Origin: Deltaproteobacteria bacterium
GTDB lineage: Bacteria > Desulfobacterota > DSM-4660 > Desulfatiglandales > HGW-15
DNA length: 11,688 nucleotides
Assembly: GCA_019308985.1 (NCBI GenBank)
Contig: JAFDHB010000110.1
Span: forward strand, 3,603-15,290
Direction of reading: 5' to 3'
Shown: positions 1 to 7,053 of the stretch, piece by piece
Numbering within the stretch: position 1 is the stretch's first letter
Layout of the letters: every line of letters begins with the position of its first letter
Translations under genes and position numbers: made by a program
Notes under the pieces: generated by a model
Database searches by the model: none
Told to the model about the DNA's origin: nothing
Seen by the model: only the letters and a program-made list of their open reading frames with translations

Positions 1-131
1 TCGCTATCGCTCGGGGCCAGGGGTTTCCCCCACTGACAAGTCGCGAAAAGACGGCGCCCTCCCGCCAGTCACTCCAGAAAAGGCATCATCACCCGTTCTC
101 CGTATCTGAGGAGGTATTTCAAAAGGCTAAA
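1..131. other. Left edge, no supported gene
   Basis: No complete gene is visible here. Two + strand frames are open from the left edge: one stops at 107-109 and another runs to the stop at 174-176. Either could be the tail of an upstream gene, but neither reads like a recognisable protein end. A purine-rich ribosome-binding-like stretch (GAGGAGG, about 108-114) and a second one (AAAAGG, about 121-126) lie just before the GTG at 132, which bears on the start of the next gene. I see no convincing promoter. Confidence 0.4.
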
Positions 132-151
132 GTGTTACCGAAGAAACTATT

Positions 152-736
152 TTGGATCCATCTCGAACGGTGCTAGTCATAGTTGACATGGAGAACGAGT
201 TTTGCAAGCCAGGTGGAAAGCTCTATAAATCGGAGTGGGTGGACCCGTTCATACCTCCCCTGAAAGAGCTTCTCGAAAGATGCCGTGCTGGGGGAAGTGA
301 TGTTATATTTGTTCAATCCAGTAGATTTCCCGATTCTCCGGAATTCAACCGATTCTCCCAGCCCACTATTCTGCTGAAAGGAACGTGGGCCTCTAGCTTT
401 ATAGAAGAGATCTCTCCGCGTGATGGGGAACCGGTTGTTGAAAAGCACACCCATGACTGTTTTTACAACACGGCAATGGATCGGTTGCTGGAGGATAGAG
501 GCATTTTTCCGGAGACTCACACGATCATCATCGCGGGGATCAAAGCCAACATCTGCGTGTACCATGCCATTTTGGGTTTTCACGTTAGGCATTACAAGGT
601 GATGGTACCCCTGGACTGCTGTGCCGGCAGTGAGGAAGGCAGGAGAATGGTAACAGAGCAGATGTCCGATAAGGCTTACTGCTACAATGTGACCCTGACC
701 GAGGCAAAGAGGATAAGATTCGAGGAGTCAAGGTGA
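152..736 (+). CDS. Isochorismatase-like cysteine hydrolase
   Basis: Alpha/beta cysteine hydrolase of the isochorismatase family (PF00857), whose members hydrolyse amides or carbamoyl groups (nicotinamidase, N-carbamoylsarcosine amidase, maleamate amidase) or enol ethers. Numbered from the TTG start, the catalytic triad is readable: Asp12 in VIVDMENEF, Lys98 in VVEKHT, and Cys135 in ANICVYHA, the nucleophile in the family's usual (T/A)NxCV context. The length of 194 aa fits the family. The TTG at 152 has no good Shine-Dalgarno. In another frame a GTG at 132 does (AAAAGG five bases upstream), and one extra base between 132 and 152 would join them into a more typical N-terminus (LPKKTILDPSRT). 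The annotated start is therefore doubtful. As first gene before a binding protein and a molybdenum hydroxylase, a late amide- or C-N-cleaving role in catabolism of an N-containing compound is plausible but inferred. The substrate is unknown. Confidence 0.88.
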   Translation: MDPSRTVLVIVDMENEFCKPGGKLYKSEWVDPFIPPLKELLERCRAGGSDVIFVQSSRFPDSPEFNRFSQPTILLKGTWASSFIEEISPRDGEPVVEKHTHDCFYNTAMDRLLEDRGIFPETHTIIIAGIKANICVYHAILGFHVRHYKVMVPLDCCAGSEEGRRMVTEQMSDKAYCYNVTLTEAKRIRFEESR

Positions 737-768
737 TTTGGCCAGGCCTTGTTCAGGGCTGGAACCTT

Positions 769-792
769 TCACGGTCCTGTACAAGACCGTGA
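769..792 (+). other. Perfect 8-bp hairpin between hydrolase and binding protein
   Basis: TCACGGTC (769-776) pairs exactly with GACCGTGA (785-792) across an 8-base loop. No T-run follows, so it is not a classical intrinsic terminator. It lies in the 141-base gap between the hydrolase and the binding protein and may be an operator-like palindrome or an mRNA processing or stability element. A weak promoter-like pair follows downstream (TTGCGG 822-827, GATAAT 844-849, 16-base spacer), so the binding-protein gene might also have its own promoter. Confidence 0.4.
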
Positions 793-877
793 GATGCTCC
801 TTTCGAGGGAGATGGTGAAAGTTGCGGAGTGGGTTGAGTAATGGATAATCATTAACCTTTTGAAGGAGGAAAGAGAA

Positions 878-2125
878 ATGAAACACAGCGAAAAGAGACG
901 AGGGAGTTGGGGGAAGGTTTTTATCGCCTTCGTGGTTGCTGTGATGACCCTTGGACTAACGGTTGCACCATCCAGCGCATCTACTGCCCCGGAGACCATC
1001 AAGCTGGGATGCGTGATCTCCCTTACCGGGCCTTTCGCAATAGGAGGTTCCTGGATCAGGCAGGGCTACGATATAGCAGTGAAACACATCAACGAGACAG
1101 GAGGGGTATATGTCAATGATTATGGGAAACGGATCCCGCTCGAAATAGTCTATTTGGACAACGAGTCAAATCCGAGGAAGACTTCGGAAAGGATGGAGAA
1201 GCTCTACTCTGTTGACAAGGTCCATTTCTTTCTGGGAGGGTTTGCGCAGTTTCTCATCGTGCCCCAGCTTGCCATCGCGGAAAAGTACAAAGTCCCCTTC
1301 ATAGGAACGACCATTGGCAGTACGGCCGAGTTCTCCAAGGGATACCGCTATATCTTCACCCCCTTCATGTCAGAACAAGATCAGGTAACAGTGTTCTTGG
1401 ACGTGCTGGACTCTATACCAGAAGAGATAAGGCCCAGGAGAATCGCCTACTTCCAGGTCATGGAAGAATGGGGTGTGGCAACAGGGAGATACTTAAAGAA
1501 ATTTGCGGCCGAAAGGGGGTACCGGATAGTCACCTTTGAGCAGTATGCCATTAGATCCAATGACTTTTCTTCTCTTATTGTTAAGGCGAAACAGGACAAG
1601 GCTGAGGTCCTTTATACCTGTCCGACGCCACCTCAGGGGATCAGGCTGATAAAACAGATGAAGGAGCTCAACTGGTCACCAAAGCTCGTTGATATAATGA
1701 GGGCGGCTGACGTGGAGATGTGGGCTAAGAACCTTGGAAAGGATGGAGACTATGTGATCCATACGGGTGGATGGGACTACCATCTCAAACTGCCTGGTGT
1801 CGAGAGGTTTAACAGGGACTACCGGGCAGCCTACAAGGTCAATCCAACACCTCCCTCTGGGAGTGCCTATGCCTGCATTCAGATCTTCGCAGATGCAATA
1901 GAAAGGGCAGGGGCCTTGGACAGGGAAAAAGTAAGGGATGCCATTGCCTCCACAAACATGATGACCATCATGGGTCCCATGAGCTTTAAGCCCAATGGAA
2001 GAGGGCAAGGGAAATATGTCAAGACCATGAGCCAGTGGCAATACGGTAAGGATGAACTGATTTGGCCCAAGGACCAGGCTTCGGCAGAGTTACTTTATCC
2101 AGCCCTCCCTTGGGATCAGCGTTGA
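878..2125 (+). CDS. Branched-chain-type ABC solute-binding protein
   Basis: Periplasmic binding protein of the leucine/isoleucine/valine-binding class (Peripla_BP_6, LivK-like), 415 aa. I choose ATG 878 because AAGGAGG lies at 863-869 at ideal spacing; an in-frame TTG at 860 lacks a site of its own. The N-terminus is a clear signal peptide: basic KRRGSWGK, a hydrophobic core VFIAFVVAVMTLGLTVA, then an Ala/Ser-rich cleavage region near residue 30. There is no lipobox cysteine. Family marks follow: IKLGCVISLTGPFA, the G-x-DIAVKHINETGG helix, LDNES, and the VPFIGTT and RRIAYF strands. In anaerobes such proteins commonly bind aromatic or short organic acids rather than amino acids. No LivHMGF permease or ATPase genes are visible, so it must share a transporter encoded elsewhere or act as a stand-alone receptor. 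The ligand is not predictable from sequence. Confidence 0.92.
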   Translation: MKHSEKRRGSWGKVFIAFVVAVMTLGLTVAPSSASTAPETIKLGCVISLTGPFAIGGSWIRQGYDIAVKHINETGGVYVNDYGKRIPLEIVYLDNESNPRKTSERMEKLYSVDKVHFFLGGFAQFLIVPQLAIAEKYKVPFIGTTIGSTAEFSKGYRYIFTPFMSEQDQVTVFLDVLDSIPEEIRPRRIAYFQVMEEWGVATGRYLKKFAAERGYRIVTFEQYAIRSNDFSSLIVKAKQDKAEVLYTCPTPPQGIRLIKQMKELNWSPKLVDIMRAADVEMWAKNLGKDGDYVIHTGGWDYHLKLPGVERFNRDYRAAYKVNPTPPSGSAYACIQIFADAIERAGALDREKVRDAIASTNMMTIMGPMSFKPNGRGQGKYVKTMSQWQYGKDELIWPKDQASAELLYPALPWDQR

Positions 2126-2168
2126 TTAGCGCCTGGGTGTTCTCCGGTGAGCTTAAAAGGAAAAAACC

Positions 2169-2199
2169 GTGCCCCTTCCCGGTTCAAAGGGAGGGGCAC
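2169..2199. other. Strong GC-rich hairpin before the molybdenum enzyme genes
   Basis: An 11-bp stem (2169-2179 with 2189-2199, one G-T wobble) closes a 9-base loop. On the + strand an A-rich run (about 2154-2166) precedes it and no T-run follows. Read on the - strand it is hairpin plus TTTTTT, the form of an intrinsic terminator, yet no - strand gene is near. On the + strand it most likely separates or stabilises the binding-protein part of the transcript (known for binding-protein genes in transport operons; inference here). The next start codon is only 21 bases downstream. Confidence 0.5.
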
Positions 2200-2220
2200 C
2201 GACTACAGTGGAGATGATAT

Positions 2221-3081
2221 ATGAGTCAAATGGAAGTGACTGTGGCCCAATCAGTGGAAGAAGCGATCTCCCTTTTGGCGCAGAAGGGTGATGGGGCACG
2301 TGTGATTGCTGGGGGGACTGATCTTCTGGTGCGGATGAAGAAAGGGGAAGTTGTGGCGGACCGTCTCATAAATATCGGTCAGGTCAGCGAATTGGACTAT
2401 GTAAGCTATCGTGGGGACAAAGGCCTGAGGATAGGAGCACTTACCAGCATCCAGACCATCACCAAAGATCAGGTGACAAGAGTTCACCTCCCCGCTCTCA
2501 GTGAGGCTGCTGCCCTGCTAGGAACGCCCACAATACGCAGGCAAGCAACAATAGGCGGGAACCTCTGTAACGCAGCGCCTTCTGCGGACATGGCGCCGCC
2601 ATTGTTGTTATCGGAGGCAGAGGCGAGGATGAGAAGCTTGAGTGGTGAAAGGTTGATACCCTTGCAGGATTTCTTTTTAGGCCCTGGCCAGACCGATGTC
2701 AGGCAGGGAGAGCTGCTCACGGAAATCCTTGTGCCAGAACTGCCTTCAGGGAGCAGGACCGTGTATTTGAAACACACGAGGACGAGAGGAGCAGACCTTG
2801 CGATAGTTGGCGTGGCTACGATGGTGCAAATGGATGGAAGAATAGTAAAAGATGCCAGAATTGCCCTTGGCGCTGTTGCGCCGGTACCCATGAGGGCAGC
2901 AGAGGCAGAAAAGAGCCTGGTGGGAAGAGAACTGGATGATCGACTCCTGGACGAGACCGCCGAGATTGCATCTTCCGAAGCGCGACCCATTGATGACGTC
3001 AGGGGCTCGGCCAGTTACAGGCGGCAACTCGTGCGTGTTCTCGTAAAGAGGGCCCTTAAGATGACGACAGAAAAAAACTAG
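2221..3081 (+). CDS. Molybdenum hydroxylase FAD subunit (CoxM/XdhB type)
   Basis: Medium, FAD-binding subunit of a xanthine dehydrogenase/CO dehydrogenase-family enzyme (FAD_binding_5 plus CO_deh_flav_C), 286 aa, the usual length. It passes electrons from the iron-sulfur subunit to FAD and on to an acceptor. The two FAD-contacting loops are intact: AGGTD at residues 30-34 and TIGGN at 110-114, followed by CNAAPSADMAPPLL. The C-terminal part carries the typical LAIVGVATMVQMDG and ARIALGAVAPVPMRA segments. ATG 2221 is preceded by GGAG about ten bases upstream. It is followed after 16 bases by the 2Fe-2S subunit gene, giving the common M-S-L order. It lacks the cysteine-rich insertion seen in the second FAD subunit at 5926-7023. 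Physiological acceptor and substrate are unknown. Confidence 0.95.
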   Translation: MSQMEVTVAQSVEEAISLLAQKGDGARVIAGGTDLLVRMKKGEVVADRLINIGQVSELDYVSYRGDKGLRIGALTSIQTITKDQVTRVHLPALSEAAALLGTPTIRRQATIGGNLCNAAPSADMAPPLLLSEAEARMRSLSGERLIPLQDFFLGPGQTDVRQGELLTEILVPELPSGSRTVYLKHTRTRGADLAIVGVATMVQMDGRIVKDARIALGAVAPVPMRAAEAEKSLVGRELDDRLLDETAEIASSEARPIDDVRGSASYRRQLVRVLVKRALKMTTEKN

Positions 3082-3097
3082 CAGGAGGGAGAAAGGT

Positions 3098-3595
3098 GTG
3101 GCAAGGCGAGATATTGCGCTCAATATAAACAAGACCAGGTATGAGCTGAAGGTAAGTACGACTTCCTCATTGGCAGAGATCCTCAGGGAACAGATCGGCC
3201 TTACAGGTACAAAGGTCATGTGCAATGAGGGAGAATGCGGGGCATGCACGGTGATATTGGATGGCAAGCCCGCGCTTTCCTGCATGATGCTTGCAGTAGA
3301 CTGCGAAGGACAGGACATATTGACCATCGAAGGCTTGAGCGATCCGCTAAACGGAAAGATTCACCCCCTCCAAGAGGTGTTTATCCAAAGAAGCGGGATG
3401 CAATGCGGCGTGTGTACGCCAGGAATGATTCTGACAGCCGCGTGTTTGCTCGAGGAAAATCCGGATCCTACGGAGGATGAGGTGAGGGAGGGTCTCTCGG
3501 GCAACCTATGCCGTTGCGGGAACTACCAGAGAATAACAGAATGCGTGCTTGAGGGAGCCAAGATCATGAGAACAGGAGGCAGAGATGGAAAATAA
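3098..3595 (+). CDS. Molybdenum hydroxylase 2x[2Fe-2S] subunit (CoxS type)
   Basis: Small iron-sulfur subunit, 165 aa, carrying electrons from the molybdenum centre to FAD. The N-terminal plant-type ferredoxin domain has C42, C47, C50 and C62 (CNEGECGAC...C). The C-terminal helical [2Fe-2S]-binding domain has C103, C106, C138 and C140 (QCGVCTPGM ... GNLCRCGNY). All eight ligands are present. The start is GTG 3098 with AGGAGGGA at 3083-3090. The stop codon overlaps the start of the large subunit by 11 bases (3585-3595), so the two are probably translationally coupled. Subunits of this type serve nicotinate, xanthine, aldehyde, CO and 4-hydroxybenzoyl-CoA enzymes alike and do not reveal the substrate. 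Confidence 0.96.
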   Translation: MARRDIALNINKTRYELKVSTTSSLAEILREQIGLTGTKVMCNEGECGACTVILDGKPALSCMMLAVDCEGQDILTIEGLSDPLNGKIHPLQEVFIQRSGMQCGVCTPGMILTAACLLEENPDPTEDEVREGLSGNLCRCGNYQRITECVLEGAKIMRTGGRDGK

Positions 3596-5915
3596 GTTTT
3601 CTGTCCTTGGGAAAAAGGTCAGCAGGAAAGATGCCTTTGAAAAGGCAACTGGAAAGGCACGGTTCATACCAGACATCCAGATGCCAGGTATGCTCCATGC
3701 CAAGTTTCTCCGGAGCCCGCATGCCCACGCAAAGATAAAGCAAATCGATACCTCAAGGGCAAAGGCCCTGCCCGGGGTAAAGTGTGTTCTGACCTTCAAG
3801 GACGTACCCAAGGTGCACCCGCAGCGGAAATTCGAGTTCTTGCTTGACCGGACGGTCCATCACCCCGGTGAGGAGGTGGCCGCTGTTGCGGCCCTTACGC
3901 CAAGGATTGCAGAAGAGGCCCTCAAGCTCATCGAGGTTGAATACGAGGTCTTACCAGCAGTTGTTGATGCGGAAGAGGCATTAAGACCAGGCGCCCCCTT
4001 GGCGCACCAGGAGTATGGAACGAACGTGTATCGTGGGACAGATATCGTCAAGATCCCAAGGCTGTCTGAAGACGGATGGCTTCGGCTCGAAGTGGGGGAC
4101 ATTGAGCAGGGGTTCAAGGAGGCAGACTATATTCTAGAGGGAGACCTTGAAACGCCCATGCAGTATAATTGCAGCCCCATGCCTCGATCAGTCGTGTGCG
4201 ATTGGGAGGGGGACAAGTTGACCTGCTGGGCAGACACACAACTCCCTCTATTTTTGCTGAGGGACCTCTCAGCGAGCTTGAAGGTCCCCCAGGCCAATAT
4301 CAGAATCATAGCACATCACGCGGTCGGAGGGTATGGAGGGAAATCCCCTGAGAAAACCGCCACCCTTGCCGCAATAATGGCCAAGAAGACGGGGAGGCCT
4401 GTCAAGGCAGTTCTTGCCAGGAGCGAGGACTTTGTCGGTACGCACCACAGGATCAGCTACAGGAACCACAACAGGGTGGGCCTGACAAAGGATGGCAAGA
4501 TCACGGCTATGTACAGCAAGATCATGGCGCATTGGGGGAGTGATACGGTGGTCCCCGGTGTGTGCCAGGCTTCTGCGCTCCTAGGAGGTTGTTCCATGCT
4601 TTACCGGTGTCCAAACACAAAGGCGGAATCCCAGGGGATCTTGACCAACATACTGGGTTATGGCCCCATGAACGGCTTCGGGGATCCTGAGGCAATATAC
4701 GCCATAGAGGTTTTGATGGACAGGGCCGCTGAAAAGATCAACATGGACCCTGTTGAGTTTCGGTTAAGGAACTGCATGCGTTACGGTGACAGGGCCATGG
4801 AGTACGAACAGGTGCTCAATGGCCCCATTGAGTGGGGCATACTTGGTCCTGACCTGGACAGTTTCCCTGAACTCATAGAAAAGTGCGCCGAGAAGGCAGG
4901 GTGGAAAGAAAAATGGAAGGGCTGGGGCAACCCTATGGCCGTGATTGGCTATAGGAGACGAGGCATCGGTGTGGCGATAGGTATGCACCATTGTTCCTTC
5001 TGGCCTTCATCAGCCATCGTCAAGATGAATCAGGATGGCTCGGCCACGGTCCTGACAGGTGCGGTGGAGATAGGTCAGGGATATGCCTCTGCCACGGCCC
5101 AGGTGGTTGCTGAGGCCCTAGGGATAAGGTACGAGGACGTCAACGTCATAACGGCGGACACGGGAGCTGCGCCCGCGGCAATAGGAAACGTCGCCAGCTC
5201 CGGGACCTCCTCGCCCATGAATTCTGCAAGAATCGCGGCGGAAGACGCCAGAAGGAAGATCCTGGAATTAGCGTCCGCGAGGCTTGGGGCCCCGGTGGAT
5301 CAGCTCGAGGCCAGAGATCGAAGGGTCTGGATCAAGGGGACTGAGACGTCCATACCCATAGCGGATATCTGCTTTACAAATTGGCAGATAACAGGTACGG
5401 GGAACAACCCACCTTACCACGCTATCAGAGACGAAAAGAGTGGAAAGGTTATACATGCCTATGCAGCAGCAGTGACCATAGCGGAGATCGAAGTTGATTC
5501 CGAAACCGGGAAGATCGACCTGTTGAGGGTTGTGTCGGGCCATGATACAGGCCGGAGCATCAACCCGATAGTGGTCGAAAACCAGATTGATCTCGGTCTT
5601 GTTATGGCAAGCGGTTGGGTCCTGAGCGAGGAGTACAAGATAGATGGGAGGACAGGGGTCCTGGTAAATCCCAACTTGCTCGACTACAAGTTGATGACCT
5701 TCCTGGATATGCCCGTGAAGGAGAATCATTCAAGGGTCGTCGTCGAGCGACCCAGTGCGTGGGGCCCCTTTGGCGCCAAGGGATTCAGTGAGACGGCCAT
5801 GACGGCTTTGGGGCCTGCCATCGCCAATGCCCTTTACAATGCCACCGGGATCAGGGTCACTCACGGGTCTCTGATCCCTGAAAACGTCCTGAAGGAAACG
5901 GGCAACATAGAATAG
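3585..5915 (+). CDS. Molybdenum hydroxylase large subunit (molybdopterin-binding)
   Basis: Catalytic subunit of the xanthine dehydrogenase family (Ald_Xan_dh_C then MoCoBD domains), 776 aa, normal length. Start ATG 3585 has AGGAGG five bases upstream. Expected cofactor motifs are present: GGYGGK at 248-253, GAVEIGQG at 492-499, and the catalytic base Glu736 in GAKGFSETA. Two positions differ from most relatives. The segment usually written QxHxxxEP is QYNCSPMP at 193-200, with Met199 where xanthine dehydrogenases have a substrate-contacting Glu. The usual RGFG/RGYG by the molybdenum is NGFG (Asn363). CO dehydrogenase form I is excluded because its AYRCSFR loop is absent at that site. It should hydroxylate or reduce a ring carbon or aldehyde using water and the Mo=S centre, but the substrate is open. 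The next gene follows after 10 bases. Maturation genes (XdhC/CoxI type) are not in the window. Confidence 0.94.
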   Translation: MENKFSVLGKKVSRKDAFEKATGKARFIPDIQMPGMLHAKFLRSPHAHAKIKQIDTSRAKALPGVKCVLTFKDVPKVHPQRKFEFLLDRTVHHPGEEVAAVAALTPRIAEEALKLIEVEYEVLPAVVDAEEALRPGAPLAHQEYGTNVYRGTDIVKIPRLSEDGWLRLEVGDIEQGFKEADYILEGDLETPMQYNCSPMPRSVVCDWEGDKLTCWADTQLPLFLLRDLSASLKVPQANIRIIAHHAVGGYGGKSPEKTATLAAIMAKKTGRPVKAVLARSEDFVGTHHRISYRNHNRVGLTKDGKITAMYSKIMAHWGSDTVVPGVCQASALLGGCSMLYRCPNTKAESQGILTNILGYGPMNGFGDPEAIYAIEVLMDRAAEKINMDPVEFRLRNCMRYGDRAMEYEQVLNGPIEWGILGPDLDSFPELIEKCAEKAGWKEKWKGWGNPMAVIGYRRRGIGVAIGMHHCSFWPSSAIVKMNQDGSATVLTGAVEIGQGYASATAQVVAEALGIRYEDVNVITADTGAAPAAIGNVASSGTSSPMNSARIAAEDARRKILELASARLGAPVDQLEARDRRVWIKGTETSIPIADICFTNWQITGTGNNPPYHAIRDEKSGKVIHAYAAAVTIAEIEVDSETGKIDLLRVVSGHDTGRSINPIVVENQIDLGLVMASGWVLSEEYKIDGRTGVLVNPNLLDYKLMTFLDMPVKENHSRVVVERPSAWGPFGAKGFSETAMTALGPAIANALYNATGIRVTHGSLIPENVLKETGNIE

Positions 5916-5925
5916 GAGGATTAAA

Positions 5926-7023
5926 GTGTCGCTTCAGCCCTTTGAATCAAAGGAGATCGAAAGAGCCTACGCGTGGCTCCGGGAATACTGGCGCAGGCCG
6001 ATAGACCCGGAGTACCACCGGGTCAGCACTGTTCAGGAAGCGCTCTCGATACTTGGAGCCTACGGCAGAAGAGCGCGAATTTTGGCCGGCGGAATTGACT
6101 TCCTGGGCCTAATGAAGAGCGGGATTGAGTCCCCCGAGGCCCTGGTGAACATCAAGCCCGTAAAGGCCCTTGAACATATTACCTTGAGTCGGGATAGTAT
6201 TACCATAGGTGCCCTGACCAGGATCAGGGATTTTGAAAGATCACCGATCATTGAGAGGCAATATCCCATCCTCTCCGAGGCAGCTCGCGGCATTGGTTCG
6301 CCCCACGTGAGGAACATGGCAACCCTTGCCGGGAACATCTGTCAGGAAACGCGGTGCTGGTACTTCAGGAGGCCATGGGAGAGCGGCATTTCCTATGCAT
6401 GCAGGCGCAAGGATGGTGGCGGGAAGTGCTTTGCCCTGGACGGTGAAAACCAGTACCACGGCCTCATGGGAAAAGGAGACTGCGTTGCCGTGTGTCCTTC
6501 GGACATGGCGACGGTGTTCTGCGCCATGGACGCAAGGATAAGAACCGAGGCTGTTGGCGGAGGGAGAACAATCCAGATCAAGGATTTCTACTCAGAATAC
6601 GGAAACATCCTGAACCCCGGGGAGATGGTGACCTCGGTCCAGGTTCCACGTCTGTCTCCGGGAACTGAGCAGCGTTTCTTGAAGTTTCGGATCAGGAAGG
6701 CGATCGATTTCGCCATAGTGAGCGTCGCTTCTATTATCAAGATGGACAGGAAGGGGAAGGTGACGGACTCAAGGATCGTCCTTGGTGGTGTGGGTTATGG
6801 CCCCTATGTCGCCAATGGAGCCTCGGAAGTCCTCGCAGGGGAAAAAATTACAGAGAAAGCGGCGGAAAAGGCAGCAGACGCTAGCGTCTCAGCCTTGAAA
6901 CCCTTGAGCAAAAACGCGTACAAGATACCCATCCTTAAGGCCCTTGTAAAAAGGGCCATCTTGGGGCAGGGTCGATCGGTTCGGTTTTCTCAGGGGTCAG
7001 AAGCACCAGGAGTGGCCAGATAG
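5926..7023 (+). CDS. Second FAD subunit with predicted [4Fe-4S] insertion (HcrB/PaoB-like)
   Basis: Second FAD_binding_5/CO_deh_flav_C protein of the cluster, 365 aa, about 80 residues longer than the first. It has an N-terminal extension (ERAYAWLREYWRRP) and FAD loops in variant form, AGGID at 54-58 and TLAGN at 133-137. After the second loop comes an insertion of about 45 residues with C144 (TRCWYFRR), C159 (YACRRK), C168 (GKCFALDGEN) and C186 (GDCVAV). C139 and C190 lie nearby; C190 stands where relatives often have the His of HPSD. Thauera HcrB and E. coli PaoB carry an extra [4Fe-4S] cluster in the matching insertion, so one is predicted here. Start GTG 5926 follows AGGAGGA at 5914-5920. 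It is probably an electron-transfer module specialised for a low-potential partner, either as a fourth subunit or as an alternative to the 2221-3081 subunit. Confidence 0.9.
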   Translation: MSLQPFESKEIERAYAWLREYWRRPIDPEYHRVSTVQEALSILGAYGRRARILAGGIDFLGLMKSGIESPEALVNIKPVKALEHITLSRDSITIGALTRIRDFERSPIIERQYPILSEAARGIGSPHVRNMATLAGNICQETRCWYFRRPWESGISYACRRKDGGGKCFALDGENQYHGLMGKGDCVAVCPSDMATVFCAMDARIRTEAVGGGRTIQIKDFYSEYGNILNPGEMVTSVQVPRLSPGTEQRFLKFRIRKAIDFAIVSVASIIKMDRKGKVTDSRIVLGGVGYGPYVANGASEVLAGEKITEKAAEKAADASVSALKPLSKNAYKIPILKALVKRAILGQGRSVRFSQGSEAPGVAR

Positions 7024-7053
7024 ACGGCCCCATGAAGAGAAAAGGAGGAACAG

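Noticed and set aside
2..109. Open frame from the left edge as the tail of an upstream gene
   Set aside because: Only about 35 residues, no recognisable family, and another frame is equally open; it cannot be supported.
738..753. TTGGCCAGGCCTTGTTC as a sigma54 promoter for the binding protein
   Set aside because: The spacing between the -24 and -12 halves is one base short, and GC at -12 is missing.
2746..3327. Minus-strand open frame of 193 codons across the FAD and 2Fe-2S subunit genes
   Set aside because: Antisense to two well-recognised genes and spans their junction, with no family resemblance.
4602..4610. YRC tripeptide in the Mo subunit, suggestive of the CO dehydrogenase AYRCSFR loop
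   Set aside because: It belongs to the common YRxPN strand. The loop position itself reads GPMNGFG, so this is not a form I CO dehydrogenase.
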